From positions 73,744 to 137,743 of the forward strand of contig JASNZW010000009.1 in assembly GCA_048499435.1 (NCBI GenBank): a stretch of 64,000 nucleotides of DNA. Reading direction: 5' to 3'. Made by a program: the position numbers and the translations under genes. Every line of letters starts with the position of its first letter. Position 1 is the first letter of the stretch. Shown here piece after piece: positions 24,639-33,764 of this stretch. The notes beneath the pieces were generated by a model. It was not told the origin of the DNA and made no database searches. It worked only from the letters and a program-made list of their open reading frames with translations. Source of the stretch: DAOTWC01 sp048499435. Lineage in GTDB: Bacteria; Chloroflexota; Anaerolineae; Aggregatilineales; Phototrophicaceae.

Positions 24639-26120
24639 TTACGGGACCAGGCCGACCGCGCGGTAGCTTTCCAGCGCCTGCAGCCAGAAGGCGATCTGCG
24701 AGTCGCGGCCCAGGCGGTCAGTGATTTCGTTCCAGGCGGCGGCCACCGTGTCGAGCGCTTCCTGCGCCGTCACCTCGCCGGCCAGCGCGCGGTTCACCTG
24801 CACGTCCAGCGCGTCCTGGTACTGGGCCGCGCCAGGGATGAACAGCTCAGGGTAGCCGTCGGCCAGCGACACCTGCAGCCCTTCCAGGTAGGCCTGCGCG
24901 TTCTCCAGGCCCATCAGCGGGGCGAAGGCTTCAGGGTGCGTCAGGTGCAGGGTGCGGTACGGGTCCAGGCCCGTCAGCGGCGTGGACACGTTCTCCAGGC
25001 TGGTGTTGTAGGCGATGTGCTTGAGGACGCAGTACGCGGCGTCGGCCACGTCGCTGTCAGCGGCGATGCCCACCACGCGGCCCACCGGCATCGTTGAACG
25101 GTGCAGCACTTCGCCGTCAATCTCGTAGCCGGGGACGCGCCCCACCGCCACCTTGCCGACGATCTGCGAAACGTTGGGGTCAGCGGCCTTCTTGGGCACG
25201 TCCGTCCACTGCACGACCATCGCCAGTTGGCCGCCGATGAAGGCGTCGCGCAGCTCGTCATAGCCGAAGTTGAGCACGTCGGGCGGGGCGAATTTCAGCG
25301 TGTCAATCATGTTCTGCAGGCCCGCCACCGCCGCCGGCGAGTTAATGTCGGTGTTCATTTCCTCGTCGAACAGCATCACGCCGCCGCTGGCCGCGCGGTT
25401 GAGATACCAGGCGTAGCTGAAGCCGCGCCGGCCAAACTCCGCCGTGCCGTAGAACGGCTGCGCCAGCGTTTCGCCCGCCAGCGTCGCGCCGGCCGGGCGG
25501 GTGAAGAACTCCGCCACTTCCAGCCACTCATCCCACGTCTCCGGCGGCTGCAGCTCGCGGCCGTACTGCTCCATGAAGGCGGCCTTTTCGTCCTCGTTGC
25601 TGAACAGGTCAGCGCGGTACATCAGCACCAGCACGTCGCCGTCAATCGTGAGGGCGTAAGTCTGCCCGCCCCACTTGTTGTACAGCTCGCGGAAGGGGAC
25701 CAGCACGTCGTCCATGATGGGGTCCCACACAGCGGCTGGCTCGCGGGCGATGTAGTCGTCCAGCGGCAGCAGGTAGCCGTTGCCGGCGAAGTCGCCGATG
25801 AACGACGGATAGAACGTCACCACGTCAAACGCGCCGCTGCCGGCCACGAACTCGGTCTTGAGGACCTGGTAGACATCGGCGAAGGGGACCTCAACGATCT
25901 CGATGTTGATGCCCATCGCGGCGAAATCGTCTTTCCAGAACTCATAAGGGGCCAGGTTATGGCCGGCGTCGCCGACGACAGTCACGGTGACGCCGCCGAA
26001 GTTGTCGCACAGTTGGTAATCCACCTGGCCGAGGCGGTCAGGCGCGTCCTGCGCCAGCGCCGGCAGGGCCAGCAGCGCCAGGGCCGCCAGCACGAACAGG
26101 ATTCTTGCGTTTTTGAACAT
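24639..26120 (-). CDS. Extracellular sugar-binding protein of a CUT1 ABC transporter
   Basis: 493 residues. Residues 1-23 are a signal peptide (ILFVLAALALLALPALAQ) with no lipobox. The mature protein has the family-1 extracellular solute-binding layout: FWKDDFAAMGINIEIVEVPF, FDVVTFYPSFIGDFAGNGYL, then a long helical C-terminal lobe. AGGAG lies 9 nt upstream of the ATG at 26120, and an exact TATAAT (26139-26144, minus strand) precedes it. It is the first gene of the operon with the two permeases and the EthD-like gene. The ligand is probably a sugar or sugar-like compound; its identity is not visible. Confidence 0.9.
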   Translation of the reverse strand: MFKNARILFVLAALALLALPALAQDAPDRLGQVDYQLCDNFGGVTVTVVGDAGHNLAPYEFWKDDFAAMGINIEIVEVPFADVYQVLKTEFVAGSGAFDVVTFYPSFIGDFAGNGYLLPLDDYIAREPAAVWDPIMDDVLVPFRELYNKWGGQTYALTIDGDVLVLMYRADLFSNEDEKAAFMEQYGRELQPPETWDEWLEVAEFFTRPAGATLAGETLAQPFYGTAEFGRRGFSYAWYLNRAASGGVMLFDEEMNTDINSPAAVAGLQNMIDTLKFAPPDVLNFGYDELRDAFIGGQLAMVVQWTDVPKKAADPNVSQIVGKVAVGRVPGYEIDGEVLHRSTMPVGRVVGIAADSDVADAAYCVLKHIAYNTSLENVSTPLTGLDPYRTLHLTHPEAFAPLMGLENAQAYLEGLQVSLADGYPELFIPGAAQYQDALDVQVNRALAGEVTAQEALDTVAAAWNEITDRLGRDSQIAFWLQALESYRAVGLVP

Positions 26121-26138
26121 TGCCCTTTGCTCCTAAAT

Positions 26139-26144
26139 ATTATA
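26139..26144 (-). promoter_or_regulatory. -10 hexamer upstream of the sugar-binding-protein gene
   Basis: An exact TATAAT on the minus strand, 19-24 nt upstream of the start codon. The region where a -35 box should be (26162-26167) is GC-rich and not a match, so an activator may be needed (inference). Confidence 0.4.
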
Positions 26145-26267
26145 TGACAAGCGAGACGCAGGCCGCGCGGCGCGCGGGCGTCCGGGTTCAGCGTGTGCTG
26201 TTCAGGCTGCGCACCTCCTTTCGCTTAACCGCCACATCGACCGCACGTTAACCGTGCCGCGAGAAAC

Positions 26268-26455
26268 CTCACCCCTAAAGCGCCACAGAAACCTCACCCC
26301 TATATCCCCTCTCCATAAGAGAGGGGACTTGCGACCGCGCCTTCTCCCCCTCTCCCCACGGAGAGGGGGCCGGGGGGTGAGGTCGCAAGCGCCGGGGGGT
26401 GAGGTACGCAAGCGCTGGGGGATGAGGTCGCAAGCGCCAGGGGGTGAGGTCGCCC
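26268..26455. repeat. Palindromic repeat cluster 9 (reverse orientation)
   Basis: One unit (about 26291-26383) with palindromes CCCCTCTCCATAAGAGAGGGG and CCCCCTCTCCCCACGGAGAGGGGG, then three decayed GGGGGTGAGGT half-sites. The rest of 26145-26552 shows no gene. Confidence 0.92.
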
Positions 26456-26552
26456 GGTCGGCGCGGCTGCGTTACGCCGGAGGCGGCTGTCAACCAGCGC
26501 GGCGGGCGCTGTCCTTATCCATCGGCCTTACCCATCGCCTCCCCGCCCCCTT

Positions 26553-27458
26553 TCACCGCAGCAGCGCGTCCACCTCAGCGCGCGGCGGCATGCTGGGGGC
26601 GGTGCCGGGCCGCGTGACACACAGCGCCGCCGTCGCATTGGCGAACGCCAGCGCCGCGCGCAGGTCCTGCCCCTCAGCCAGCGCCACCGCCAGCCCGCCG
26701 TTGAAGGCGTCGCCGGCCCCGGTGGTGTCCACAACGTTGACTTTGAAACTGGGGACGGTCACGCTGTCGGCACGGCGCACATACTGCGCCCCCGCCGCCC
26801 CCAGCGTACAGACCACCGCCTGCGTGTCATTGACCAGCAGGGCGCGCGCCATCGTTTCGACGGACTCGCCGGCCAGCCCGCTGAGCGTCGCCAGCTCGGT
26901 CTGGTTGGGCGTGATGTAGTCCGCCAGCGCGATCACCTCCGCCGGCAGCGGGCGCGCCGGGGCCGGGTTGAGGATGGTGCGCACGCCGTACTCGCGCGCT
27001 GTCTGCAGCGCGTAGGCCGTCGTGTCTGGGTCAATCTCAAGCTGCGTGATCACCACGTCGGCGGCGGCGATAGCGGCGCGCGCGCGGTCCACGTCGGCGC
27101 GCGAGACGGCCAGGTTGGCCCCCAGCACGACGACGATGCTGTTCTCGCCGCTGGCGTCCACGAAGATCGGCGCGACGCCGGTGGCGTGGTCGGGGTCCTG
27201 CGTCACGTAGTCGGTGTTGATGCCCTCGGCGCGCCAGACGTTGAGCGCGATCGGCGCGAACACGTCCTGCCCGACGCGCCCGACGAACGTCACCTCAGCG
27301 CCCAGGCGCGCGGCGGCGACCGCCTGATTCGTGCCCTTGCCGCCGGGGCCGGTCACGAAGCGGTCGCCGGAAACGGTCTCGCCGGGCGCCGGCATCCGCG
27401 CCATATACGATGTCAGATCAACGTTGAAGCTGCCCACCACAACAATTTTTGCGGCCAT
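26553..27458 (-). CDS. rbsK: Ribokinase-like PfkB-family sugar kinase
   Basis: 301 residues from the ATG at 27458 (a longer frame to 27554 lacks PfkB features). The N-terminal signature is VVGSFNVDLTSYMARMPAPG with the GPGGKGTNQAVAAARLGAEV motif near residues 36-55. The C-terminal signature is VDTTGAGDAFNGGLAVALAE, where Asp in GAGD is the catalytic base. Length and motif spelling (GGKGTNQA) match ribokinase, which phosphorylates ribose to ribose 5-phosphate; related 2-deoxyribose or other sugar kinases remain possible. It is upstream of the sugar importer operon on the same strand, separated by a repeat cluster, so it may phosphorylate the imported sugar. Confidence 0.88.
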   Translation of the reverse strand: MAAKIVVVGSFNVDLTSYMARMPAPGETVSGDRFVTGPGGKGTNQAVAAARLGAEVTFVGRVGQDVFAPIALNVWRAEGINTDYVTQDPDHATGVAPIFVDASGENSIVVVLGANLAVSRADVDRARAAIAAADVVITQLEIDPDTTAYALQTAREYGVRTILNPAPARPLPAEVIALADYITPNQTELATLSGLAGESVETMARALLVNDTQAVVCTLGAAGAQYVRRADSVTVPSFKVNVVDTTGAGDAFNGGLAVALAEGQDLRAALAFANATAALCVTRPGTAPSMPPRAEVDALLR

Positions 27459-27669
27459 TTTTAAAGAACCTTTTGCGACAGCACCGCGCGCCCCGGCGCA
27501 CAATCCACACGGGCGCGAGCATAAGTTCAGTCTTAATATCCAGTTTAACCCCAATCCTCCCGCCCGGCAACCAGCCCCCGGCCCGCGTGGATTCCCCCAC
27601 CCGGCATTGCGCCGCGCGCCGCGCCGCTATACTATGGCAGCAGGCAGCCGGACTTCTGACGGACGACGA

Positions 27670-28920
27670 ATGACTGATCTTGCGACTCCCCTGTCGCTGC
27701 GGCGCAACTTCTCGTGGACCTTCGCCGGGAACCTGGTCTACGCGGCCTCGCAGTGGGGCATCCTCGTTGTGATCGCGCGGCTGGGCACGCCGGAGATGGT
27801 CGGCCAGTTCGCGCTGGCGCTGGCCGTGACCGCGCCGGTCGTCATGTTCGCCAACCTGCAACTGCGCGCCGTGCAGGCCACCGACGCCCGGCGCGCCTAC
27901 GACTTCAGCGACTACCTCGGCCTGCGCCTGCTGACCACCGCCGCCGCGCTGGCGCTGATCGCCCTCATCGCCCTGCTCTCCGGCTACCGCGCCGAGACCG
28001 CGCTGGTGATTCTGTTCGTCGGCCTGGCGAAGGGCTGCGAGGCGCTCAGCGACGTGATCTTCGGCCTGCTGCAGCAGCGCGAGCGCATGGATCGCATCGC
28101 CAAGTCGCTGATGATCGAAGGCCCGGCGACGCTCGTCGTGATGGCCGCCGTCCTCGCGCTGACGCACAGCGTCGCCGCCGCCGCCGCCGCGATGGCGCTG
28201 GTGTGGCTGCTCCAGCTTGTGCTGTACGACGCGCGCAGCGCCGCGCGCCTGCTGCGCGCCCGCCCGCGCCCGCGCTGGCACGGGCCGACGCTGCGCCGGC
28301 TGGCCTGGCTGGCGCTGCCGCTGGGCGTGACCATGCTGCTGATCTCGCTCAACGCCAACATCCCGCGCTACGTGATGGAGCGCGCCTGGGGCGAGGCCGA
28401 GCTGGGGATTTTCGCGGCGCTGGCGTACCTGATCGTCGCCGGGAACACCGTCGTCGGCGCGCTGGGGCAGGCCGCCAGCCCGCGCCTGGCCGCGCACTAC
28501 GCCGGCGGCCGCGCGCGCGCCTTTCGCGGCCTGCTGCTGAAGCTGGTCGGCATGGGCGCGCTGCTGGGCGCCGCCGGCGTGACCGTCGCGCTGCTGCTGG
28601 GCGCGCCGCTGCTGGCGCTGATCTACGGCCCGGCCTACGCCGCCCACGCCGACGTGTTCGTCCTGGTGATGCTGGCCGGGGGCATCGGCTACGTCAGCAG
28701 CTTCCTGGGCTACGGCATGACCGCCGCGCGCTTCTTCCGCGCGCAGGCCCCGCTGTTCGCCGCCGTCGTCGCCGTGACCACGCTCGCCGCCCTGGCGCTG
28801 ATCCCGCCCCTCGGCATGCGCGGCGCGGCGCTGGCGCTGATCGCGTCCTTCAGCGTCCAGCTCAGCGGCAGCCTGGCCCTCAACCTGTACGCGCTGCGCC
28901 GCATTGGAGCCGCCGCATGA
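27670..28920 (+). CDS. Polysaccharide flippase (Wzx/MATE-like)
   Basis: 416 residues from the ATG at 27670 (an in-frame ATG at 27634 is an alternative). About 12 hydrophobic helices fill the protein, with short basic loops such as RAYDFSDYLGLRLLTT and LLQQRERMDRIAKSLM characteristic of oligosaccharide flippases of the polysaccharide-synthesis (Wzx) group. It would move lipid-linked oligosaccharide units across the cytoplasmic membrane. It opens a five-gene operon whose genes overlap by 4 to 17 nt, which includes a polymerase and three glycosyltransferases. Confidence 0.88.
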   Translation: MTDLATPLSLRRNFSWTFAGNLVYAASQWGILVVIARLGTPEMVGQFALALAVTAPVVMFANLQLRAVQATDARRAYDFSDYLGLRLLTTAAALALIALIALLSGYRAETALVILFVGLAKGCEALSDVIFGLLQQRERMDRIAKSLMIEGPATLVVMAAVLALTHSVAAAAAAMALVWLLQLVLYDARSAARLLRARPRPRWHGPTLRRLAWLALPLGVTMLLISLNANIPRYVMERAWGEAELGIFAALAYLIVAGNTVVGALGQAASPRLAAHYAGGRARAFRGLLLKLVGMGALLGAAGVTVALLLGAPLLALIYGPAYAAHADVFVLVMLAGGIGYVSSFLGYGMTAARFFRAQAPLFAAVVAVTTLAALALIPPLGMRGAALALIASFSVQLSGSLALNLYALRRIGAAA

Positions 28921-30044
28921 CCGCACCCGTTCGCATCCTGCACGTTGTCGGCGCGCTCAACCGGGGCGGCGTCGAAACCTGGCTCATGCACGTCCTACGC
29001 CACATTGACCGCGACCGCTTCCGCTTCGACTTCCTCACGCACACCGAGGAGCCAGCCGCCTACGACGACGAAGCCCGCGCCCTCGGCGCGCGCCTCATCC
29101 CCTGCCTGCGCCCGGCGCGCCCGCTGGCCTATGGCCGCAATTTTAAACGCATCCTGCGCGCGCACGGCCCGTATGACGTGGTACACAGCCACGTCCACCA
29201 CTTCAGCGGCTACACGCTGCGGCTGGCGGCCCAGGCGGGCGTGCCCCTGCGCATCGCCCACAGCCACAGCGACACCGCCGCCCACGAAAGCCAGGCGCGC
29301 CCGGCCCGCCGCGCCTACCTCGCGCTGATGGAACGCTGGGTGCGGCAGCACGCCACCGCCGGACTCGCCGCCAGCGGGCAGGCCGCCGCCGCCCTCTACG
29401 GCCCGGACTGGCAGCGCGACCCGCGTTACCGCCTGCTCTACTGCGGCATTGACCCCGCGCCCTTCCACGCCCCCGCTGACCGCGCCGCCTGCCGCGCGGA
29501 GTTCGGCCTCGCGGCGGACGCGCTGGTGATCGGCCACGTGGGCAGTTTCAAGCCGGTCAAGAATCACGCCTTCCTGGTCGAGATCGCCGCCGAAGTCGTG
29601 CGGCGCGAGCCGCGCGCGCGCTTCCTGCTGGTCGGCGACGGCCCGCTGCGGCCAGACATCGAGCGCCGCGTCCAGGCCGCCGGTTTGAGCGACTATGTTG
29701 TGTTCGCCGGGCTGCGCGGCGACGTGCCGCGCCTGCTGCGCGGCGCGCTGGACGTGTTCCTGCTGCCGTCGCTGTACGAAGGGCTGCCGGTCGCGGGGCT
29801 TGAGGCGCAGGCCGCCGGCCTGCCGCTGGTTCTGTCCGACACCATCACCGCCGAAGCGGACGTGATTCCTGAGCTGGTGCGGCATCTCGCGCTGGCCGCG
29901 CCCGCGCCCGCCTGGGCCGACGCGCTGCTGGCGGCGCGCCCGGCGGTCACGGCGGCGGACGCGCTGGCGCAGATCGAGAACAGCCGGTTTACGATTGCAC
30001 ACAGCGTGCGCGAGTTAGAGGAACTGTATGTTCGCGCCGGGTGA
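28917..30044 (+). CDS. Glycosyltransferase family 4
   Basis: 375 residues, ATGA overlap with the flippase stop. It has a GT-B fold: N-terminal domain starting VRILHVVGALNRGGVETWLM, and a C-terminal GT4 domain with GHVGSFKPVKNHAFLVEIAA, LLVGDGPLRPDIERR and the nucleotide-sugar motif PSLYEGLPVAGLEAQAAGLP (EX7E). The AHSHSDTA segment is common in EpsF/TuaC-like enzymes. It would add a sugar to the lipid-linked repeat unit on the cytoplasmic face. Donor and acceptor are unknown. Confidence 0.92.
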   Translation: MTAPVRILHVVGALNRGGVETWLMHVLRHIDRDRFRFDFLTHTEEPAAYDDEARALGARLIPCLRPARPLAYGRNFKRILRAHGPYDVVHSHVHHFSGYTLRLAAQAGVPLRIAHSHSDTAAHESQARPARRAYLALMERWVRQHATAGLAASGQAAAALYGPDWQRDPRYRLLYCGIDPAPFHAPADRAACRAEFGLAADALVIGHVGSFKPVKNHAFLVEIAAEVVRREPRARFLLVGDGPLRPDIERRVQAAGLSDYVVFAGLRGDVPRLLRGALDVFLLPSLYEGLPVAGLEAQAAGLPLVLSDTITAEADVIPELVRHLALAAPAPAWADALLAARPAVTAADALAQIENSRFTIAHSVRELEELYVRAG

Positions 30045-31488
30045 ACGCAGGCTGCGCCGCGGAACAACCGTCTACCTTACCGGCCTCTTTCTGCTGCTGG
30101 CCGCGCTGGCTGTGCCGCTGCTGTGGGATGACAGGTTGGCCGCGGCTTCCCTCGTCTATCCGTTAAGCGCGATTCTGCTGGCGCTGACCGTCTGGGCGCT
30201 GTGGTCGTGGCGGGCTGTCACCGGCAGCCTGTTCAACCCCTACACGCTCTTTTTCCTGTCGGCGGCGCTGTTCAACGGCGGCCAGGCGTTCCTGGAAGTT
30301 TTTGGCCTTAACCGTGACGGCCTGCTCGGCGGGCGCTTCTCTGACCACATTCTCGCGCAAACCCTGTTGATCGTAATCGTGGGCCTCACGGCTTTTCACT
30401 GGGGGGCGCTGATCGCAGCAGTAACGCGCAAACCCGCAGCGCAGCCGCGCCCCGCGCTGCCCGCGCTGCCGGTGCGCGCAGTCGGGTGGCTGCTGCTGGC
30501 CGTTTCGATCATCCCTGCCTTCACGCTGCTGCGCGACGCCGTCGCGCTGGTGCTTCAGTATGGCTACTTCGAGCTTTACCAGCAGGACCCGAACATTGGC
30601 TTCAGCGCCGCGCCGCGGGTTCTCGCCACTTTCCTTGTCCCTGCCGCGCTGTTTTTGCTGGCCGGCAGCGAGCGTAAACCGCGCATCGTTCTTGTTTCCT
30701 TAATCGTTATCCTGTTCTACGTGGCGATCAACCTGTTCATGGGCCGCCGCGCGCAGGCCATCCCTACGTTGATTGTGTATGCCTGGCTGTGGCACCGCGC
30801 CATCCACCCGCTGCCTAAAACGCTGCTGCTGGGCGCCGCCGCGGCAGCGCTGGCCGTCGTCATTCCCCTGACAGCCGCGATTCGCAACGTCCCCGGCGAA
30901 GAACGCCTGACGCTGGATTATCTGCTTGCCGCCTACGCCTCGCGGGAAAACCCTACCGTTGCCGCCGTCGCTGAAATGGGCGGCTCAATGGCGACCGTCG
31001 CCCACACAATCGAACTTGTGCCGTCCTTGCGCCCGTTCGACAGCGGCCAGAGCTATACTTACGCGCTGCTGACCCTGCTCCCTAACTTTTTCTGGGATCT
31101 CCACCCAACTATCGCCCGCGGCACAGCTTCAGACTGGCTTGTCTGGACGGTAGCCCCGTACACCGCGGAGCGCGGCGGCGGTTTGGGCTATTCCTTCATC
31201 GCCGAAGCGTATCTGAACTTTGGCGCGGCGGGCACGCTTATCAGCATGGCGGTTCTGGGGTTTTTCTACGGGATTTTCGTTTGTTGGGCAGACCAGCGCC
31301 AGCATCTCGCGCGGCTGGCGGCCATCGCGTCCTTTCTGGTGTTCTTTCTGTTTTTCGCGCGCGGCGAATCGGCATTTCTAGTTCGATCTCTCGCGTGGTA
31401 CAGTTTATTCCCATACTTTATGACACTTATATTTGCACGAGTACCCGTCCGACGGTTTGAACCAGTTAGTGAAAAAACCGCCCCATGA
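30028..31488 (+). CDS. O-antigen/oligosaccharide repeat-unit polymerase (Wzy-like)
   Basis: 486 residues, overlapping the previous gene by 17 nt. About 11-12 membrane segments are visible with one long hydrophilic, probably periplasmic-side loop near residues 285-400 containing RNVPGEERLTLDYLLAAYAS and GLGYSFIAEAYLNFG. The latter, with aromatic and Glu residues near the end of the loop, is typical of the O-antigen polymerase family. It would link flipped repeat units. GC content begins to fall in this gene relative to the two before it. Confidence 0.82.
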   Translation: MFAPGERRLRRGTTVYLTGLFLLLAALAVPLLWDDRLAAASLVYPLSAILLALTVWALWSWRAVTGSLFNPYTLFFLSAALFNGGQAFLEVFGLNRDGLLGGRFSDHILAQTLLIVIVGLTAFHWGALIAAVTRKPAAQPRPALPALPVRAVGWLLLAVSIIPAFTLLRDAVALVLQYGYFELYQQDPNIGFSAAPRVLATFLVPAALFLLAGSERKPRIVLVSLIVILFYVAINLFMGRRAQAIPTLIVYAWLWHRAIHPLPKTLLLGAAAAALAVVIPLTAAIRNVPGEERLTLDYLLAAYASRENPTVAAVAEMGGSMATVAHTIELVPSLRPFDSGQSYTYALLTLLPNFFWDLHPTIARGTASDWLVWTVAPYTAERGGGLGYSFIAEAYLNFGAAGTLISMAVLGFFYGIFVCWADQRQHLARLAAIASFLVFFLFFARGESAFLVRSLAWYSLFPYFMTLIFARVPVRRFEPVSEKTAP

Positions 31489-32354
31489 TCACGATAGGTA
31501 TTCCATTTTACAACGCTGAAGCAACGCTTGTGGATGCTGTCCGTTCTGTTTTTGCTCAGACCTTTCAGGATTGGGAACTGCTGCTCGTTGATGATGGCTC
31601 TAGTGACGACTCTCTATCAATCGCTCAAGCTGTAAATGACCCTCGAGTCAGAGTTGTCAGCGATACCCACAATAAAGGCTTGGCTTATCGTCTGAATCAG
31701 ATCGCACAGTTAGCTCAGGGGCAGTATATTGCGCGCATGGACGCCGACGACCTGATGCACCCCCGCCGCCTGCAAACACAGCTTGAACTGCTGGACGCAC
31801 AGCCGGATGTTGACGTGGTGCAGACAGGTATGTGCATTGTGGACAAAAACCTCAACCCTACCGGCATTCGTTTCAAAACTTCGCTTGATACGCGACCGGC
31901 AGCGGTGCTGGCGCATGGCTTATTGTTTCATGCCACTCTCACAGGCAATACCTCTTGGTTTCGTGCAAACCCATACAACGAAACTTTAATGCGCATTCAG
32001 GATCACGAGCTTTGGTGTCGCACCTGCCAGAATTCTACTTTCGCTACACTACCTGACCCTCTGTATTTTTGCCGTGAGGTGGGTACGGTAACACTCAGAA
32101 AATATCTCGGCTCGCTTGCAATACAGCGTAAAGTTTACCGGATGCACGGCCCAGCCCTTGTTGGCAGCGTTCGCACCCTGGAACTGGAGCTAAAGTCTTA
32201 CCTGAAGGGCGGCATCTACGCCGGTTTTTCAGCTTTCGGCAAAACCGATTATCTGGTCAGGCAGCGCAGCCAGTCGTTAAGCGCGCAGCAGCGGCACGAC
32301 GCCCTGGCGGCGATTCAAACCATTTTGCAGACACCCGTTCCGGGCCTGACATGA
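31485..32354 (+). CDS. Glycosyltransferase family 2
   Basis: 289 residues, 4-nt overlap with the polymerase gene. A GT-A fold is shown by ITIGIPFYNAEATLVDAVRS, LLLVDDGSSDDSLSIAQAVN and the DxD motif in YIARMDADDLMHPRRLQ (near residues 81-97). The DNA is clearly more AT-rich than the flanking genes, with codons such as TCT, ACT and CTT that are rare elsewhere in the window, suggesting acquisition. The sugar is unknown. Confidence 0.92.
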   Translation: MITIGIPFYNAEATLVDAVRSVFAQTFQDWELLLVDDGSSDDSLSIAQAVNDPRVRVVSDTHNKGLAYRLNQIAQLAQGQYIARMDADDLMHPRRLQTQLELLDAQPDVDVVQTGMCIVDKNLNPTGIRFKTSLDTRPAAVLAHGLLFHATLTGNTSWFRANPYNETLMRIQDHELWCRTCQNSTFATLPDPLYFCREVGTVTLRKYLGSLAIQRKVYRMHGPALVGSVRTLELELKSYLKGGIYAGFSAFGKTDYLVRQRSQSLSAQQRHDALAAIQTILQTPVPGLT

Positions 32355-33472
32355 ACATCGCCGTCATCGGTAATTACCCCGCAGGGCTGGTTCATCTGGA
32401 AGGCCATCTCTTGGCCGAGATGGTGAAACGCGGCCATAACGTGACGGCCTACGCGCCAGGCCAGGAAGCCTGGGTCACAGACTTTTTACGCGCCTCCGGT
32501 GTGGATTATGAGTCCATTCCTCTCGACCGCACCGGCATAAACCCCATTAAAGACCTGCTGTTCACCATTCATATGACACGGCGGCTGCGCGCCATGCGCC
32601 CTGATATAGTCTTCTCATTCACGATCAAACCCGCTATCTATGGCTCACTGGCTGCATCACTGGCAGGGATACCGTGCCGATTTTCCATGATCCCAGGCCT
32701 GGGTTACGCCTTCACCGCCAGCGGTAACAAAAGCGCCAAACGTTGGATTCTGCGCCATCTGGTACGTGGGCTTTACCATCTGGCGCTGCCTCGAAATGAG
32801 GCGGTTTTCTTCCAGAATCCGGATGATTATGCGCTGTTTATCGAGTTAGGCCTGGTTACAAAGGCACAGGCCGTGCTGGTTAACGGGAACGGCGTGGATC
32901 TCGACCACTACGCCCCCGCCGCGCCGGTCACGGACGGCCCGGTGTTCCTGCTCATCGCGCGCCTGCTGGCCGACAAGGGCATCCGCGAGTACGTGGCCGC
33001 CGCCCGCATCCTCAAGGCGCGCTATCCGCGGGCCGTCTTTCGCCTCGTCGGCCCCTACGACCCCAACCCGGCGGCCATCCAGCCGGACGAAATCGCCGCC
33101 TGGCAGGCGGAAGGCGCGGTCGAATACCTGGGCGAAACCCGCGACGTGCGCCCGCACATCGCGGCGTGCAGCGTCTACGTGCTGCCGTCGTTTTATCGCG
33201 AAGGCACGCCGCGCACCGTCCTTGAGGCGCTGTCGATGGGCCGGCCGGTCATCACGACCGACGCGCCCGGCTGCCGCGAGACCGTCGTCCCCGGCGTAAA
33301 CGGCTTCCTGGTCCCGCCGCGCGACGTGCCGGCGCTGGCCGCCGCGCTGGAGCGTTTCATCGCCGCGCCGGGGCTGATCGCGACGATGGGCGCGCACAGC
33401 CGCGCGCGCGCCGTCGAAAAGTACGATGTGCACAAGGTCAACGCGGCGATGCTGGCGGCGATGCGGCTCTAG
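32351..33472 (+). CDS. Glycosyltransferase family 4, PglA/WecA-pathway-like
   Basis: 373 residues, 4-nt overlap with the GT2 gene. The N-terminal domain (MNIAVIGNYPAGLVHLEGHL, SFTIKPAIYGSLAA, MIPGLGYAFT) resembles the PglA/CapM group that adds N-acetylhexosamine to undecaprenyl-diphosphate sugars. The C-terminal GT4 domain has LLIARLLADKGIREYVAAAR and the EX7E motif in PSFYREGTPRTVLEALSMGR. Base composition changes sharply near 32885 (about residue 178): the first half is moderate GC, the second half very GC-rich, right at the domain boundary. This looks like a recombinant gene. It ends the operon. Confidence 0.9.
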   Translation: MNIAVIGNYPAGLVHLEGHLLAEMVKRGHNVTAYAPGQEAWVTDFLRASGVDYESIPLDRTGINPIKDLLFTIHMTRRLRAMRPDIVFSFTIKPAIYGSLAASLAGIPCRFSMIPGLGYAFTASGNKSAKRWILRHLVRGLYHLALPRNEAVFFQNPDDYALFIELGLVTKAQAVLVNGNGVDLDHYAPAAPVTDGPVFLLIARLLADKGIREYVAAARILKARYPRAVFRLVGPYDPNPAAIQPDEIAAWQAEGAVEYLGETRDVRPHIAACSVYVLPSFYREGTPRTVLEALSMGRPVITTDAPGCRETVVPGVNGFLVPPRDVPALAAALERFIAAPGLIATMGAHSRARAVEKYDVHKVNAAMLAAMRL

Positions 33473-33490
33473 CGCCCCCCCGCCCCCGGA

Positions 33491-33511
33491 ACACCGGCCG
33501 GGGGCCGGTGT
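33491..33511 (+). terminator. Hairpin after the polysaccharide operon
   Basis: A perfect 9-bp stem (ACACCGGCC / GGCCGGTGT) with a GGG loop, 19 nt after the last glycosyltransferase stop codon. There is no T-tract, so it may slow or stabilise rather than terminate by itself. The gap 33473-33764 contains only this and the palindrome at 33602. Confidence 0.45.
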
Positions 33512-33601
33512 CACAGGGGGTTGATGGGGTGCTGCGGGGGCGGCGGCTCACTGACGCGGGCCGCCGGCAGGGGGAATGCGCGGGGGCGGCAGCGGGCGCG
33601 C

Positions 33602-33617
33602 CTAGAACTTGCGTTCT
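33602..33617 (+). promoter_or_regulatory. Palindromic operator candidate, LexA-box-like
   Basis: TAGAACTTGCGTTCTA is a perfect inverted repeat around a 4-nt centre. Its core GAAC-N4-GTTC is the Gram-positive-type LexA box (established consensus). It lies 148 nt upstream of the gene at 33765, in an otherwise plain gap. A chance match is possible. Confidence 0.35.
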
Positions 33618-33764
33618 AAGGCGCATTGTATAACAAAATGCTCAGTTGTGGGTTAGAAAGCGCAAACTCTGTGTACCTTTTTTGACGGCCCTGCGCGGCT
33701 ATGTCCAAGGCGCGCCAACGGGTGTATCATTGGGGGCATTCTGCGCCGCCAGAGTTTAAGGATC

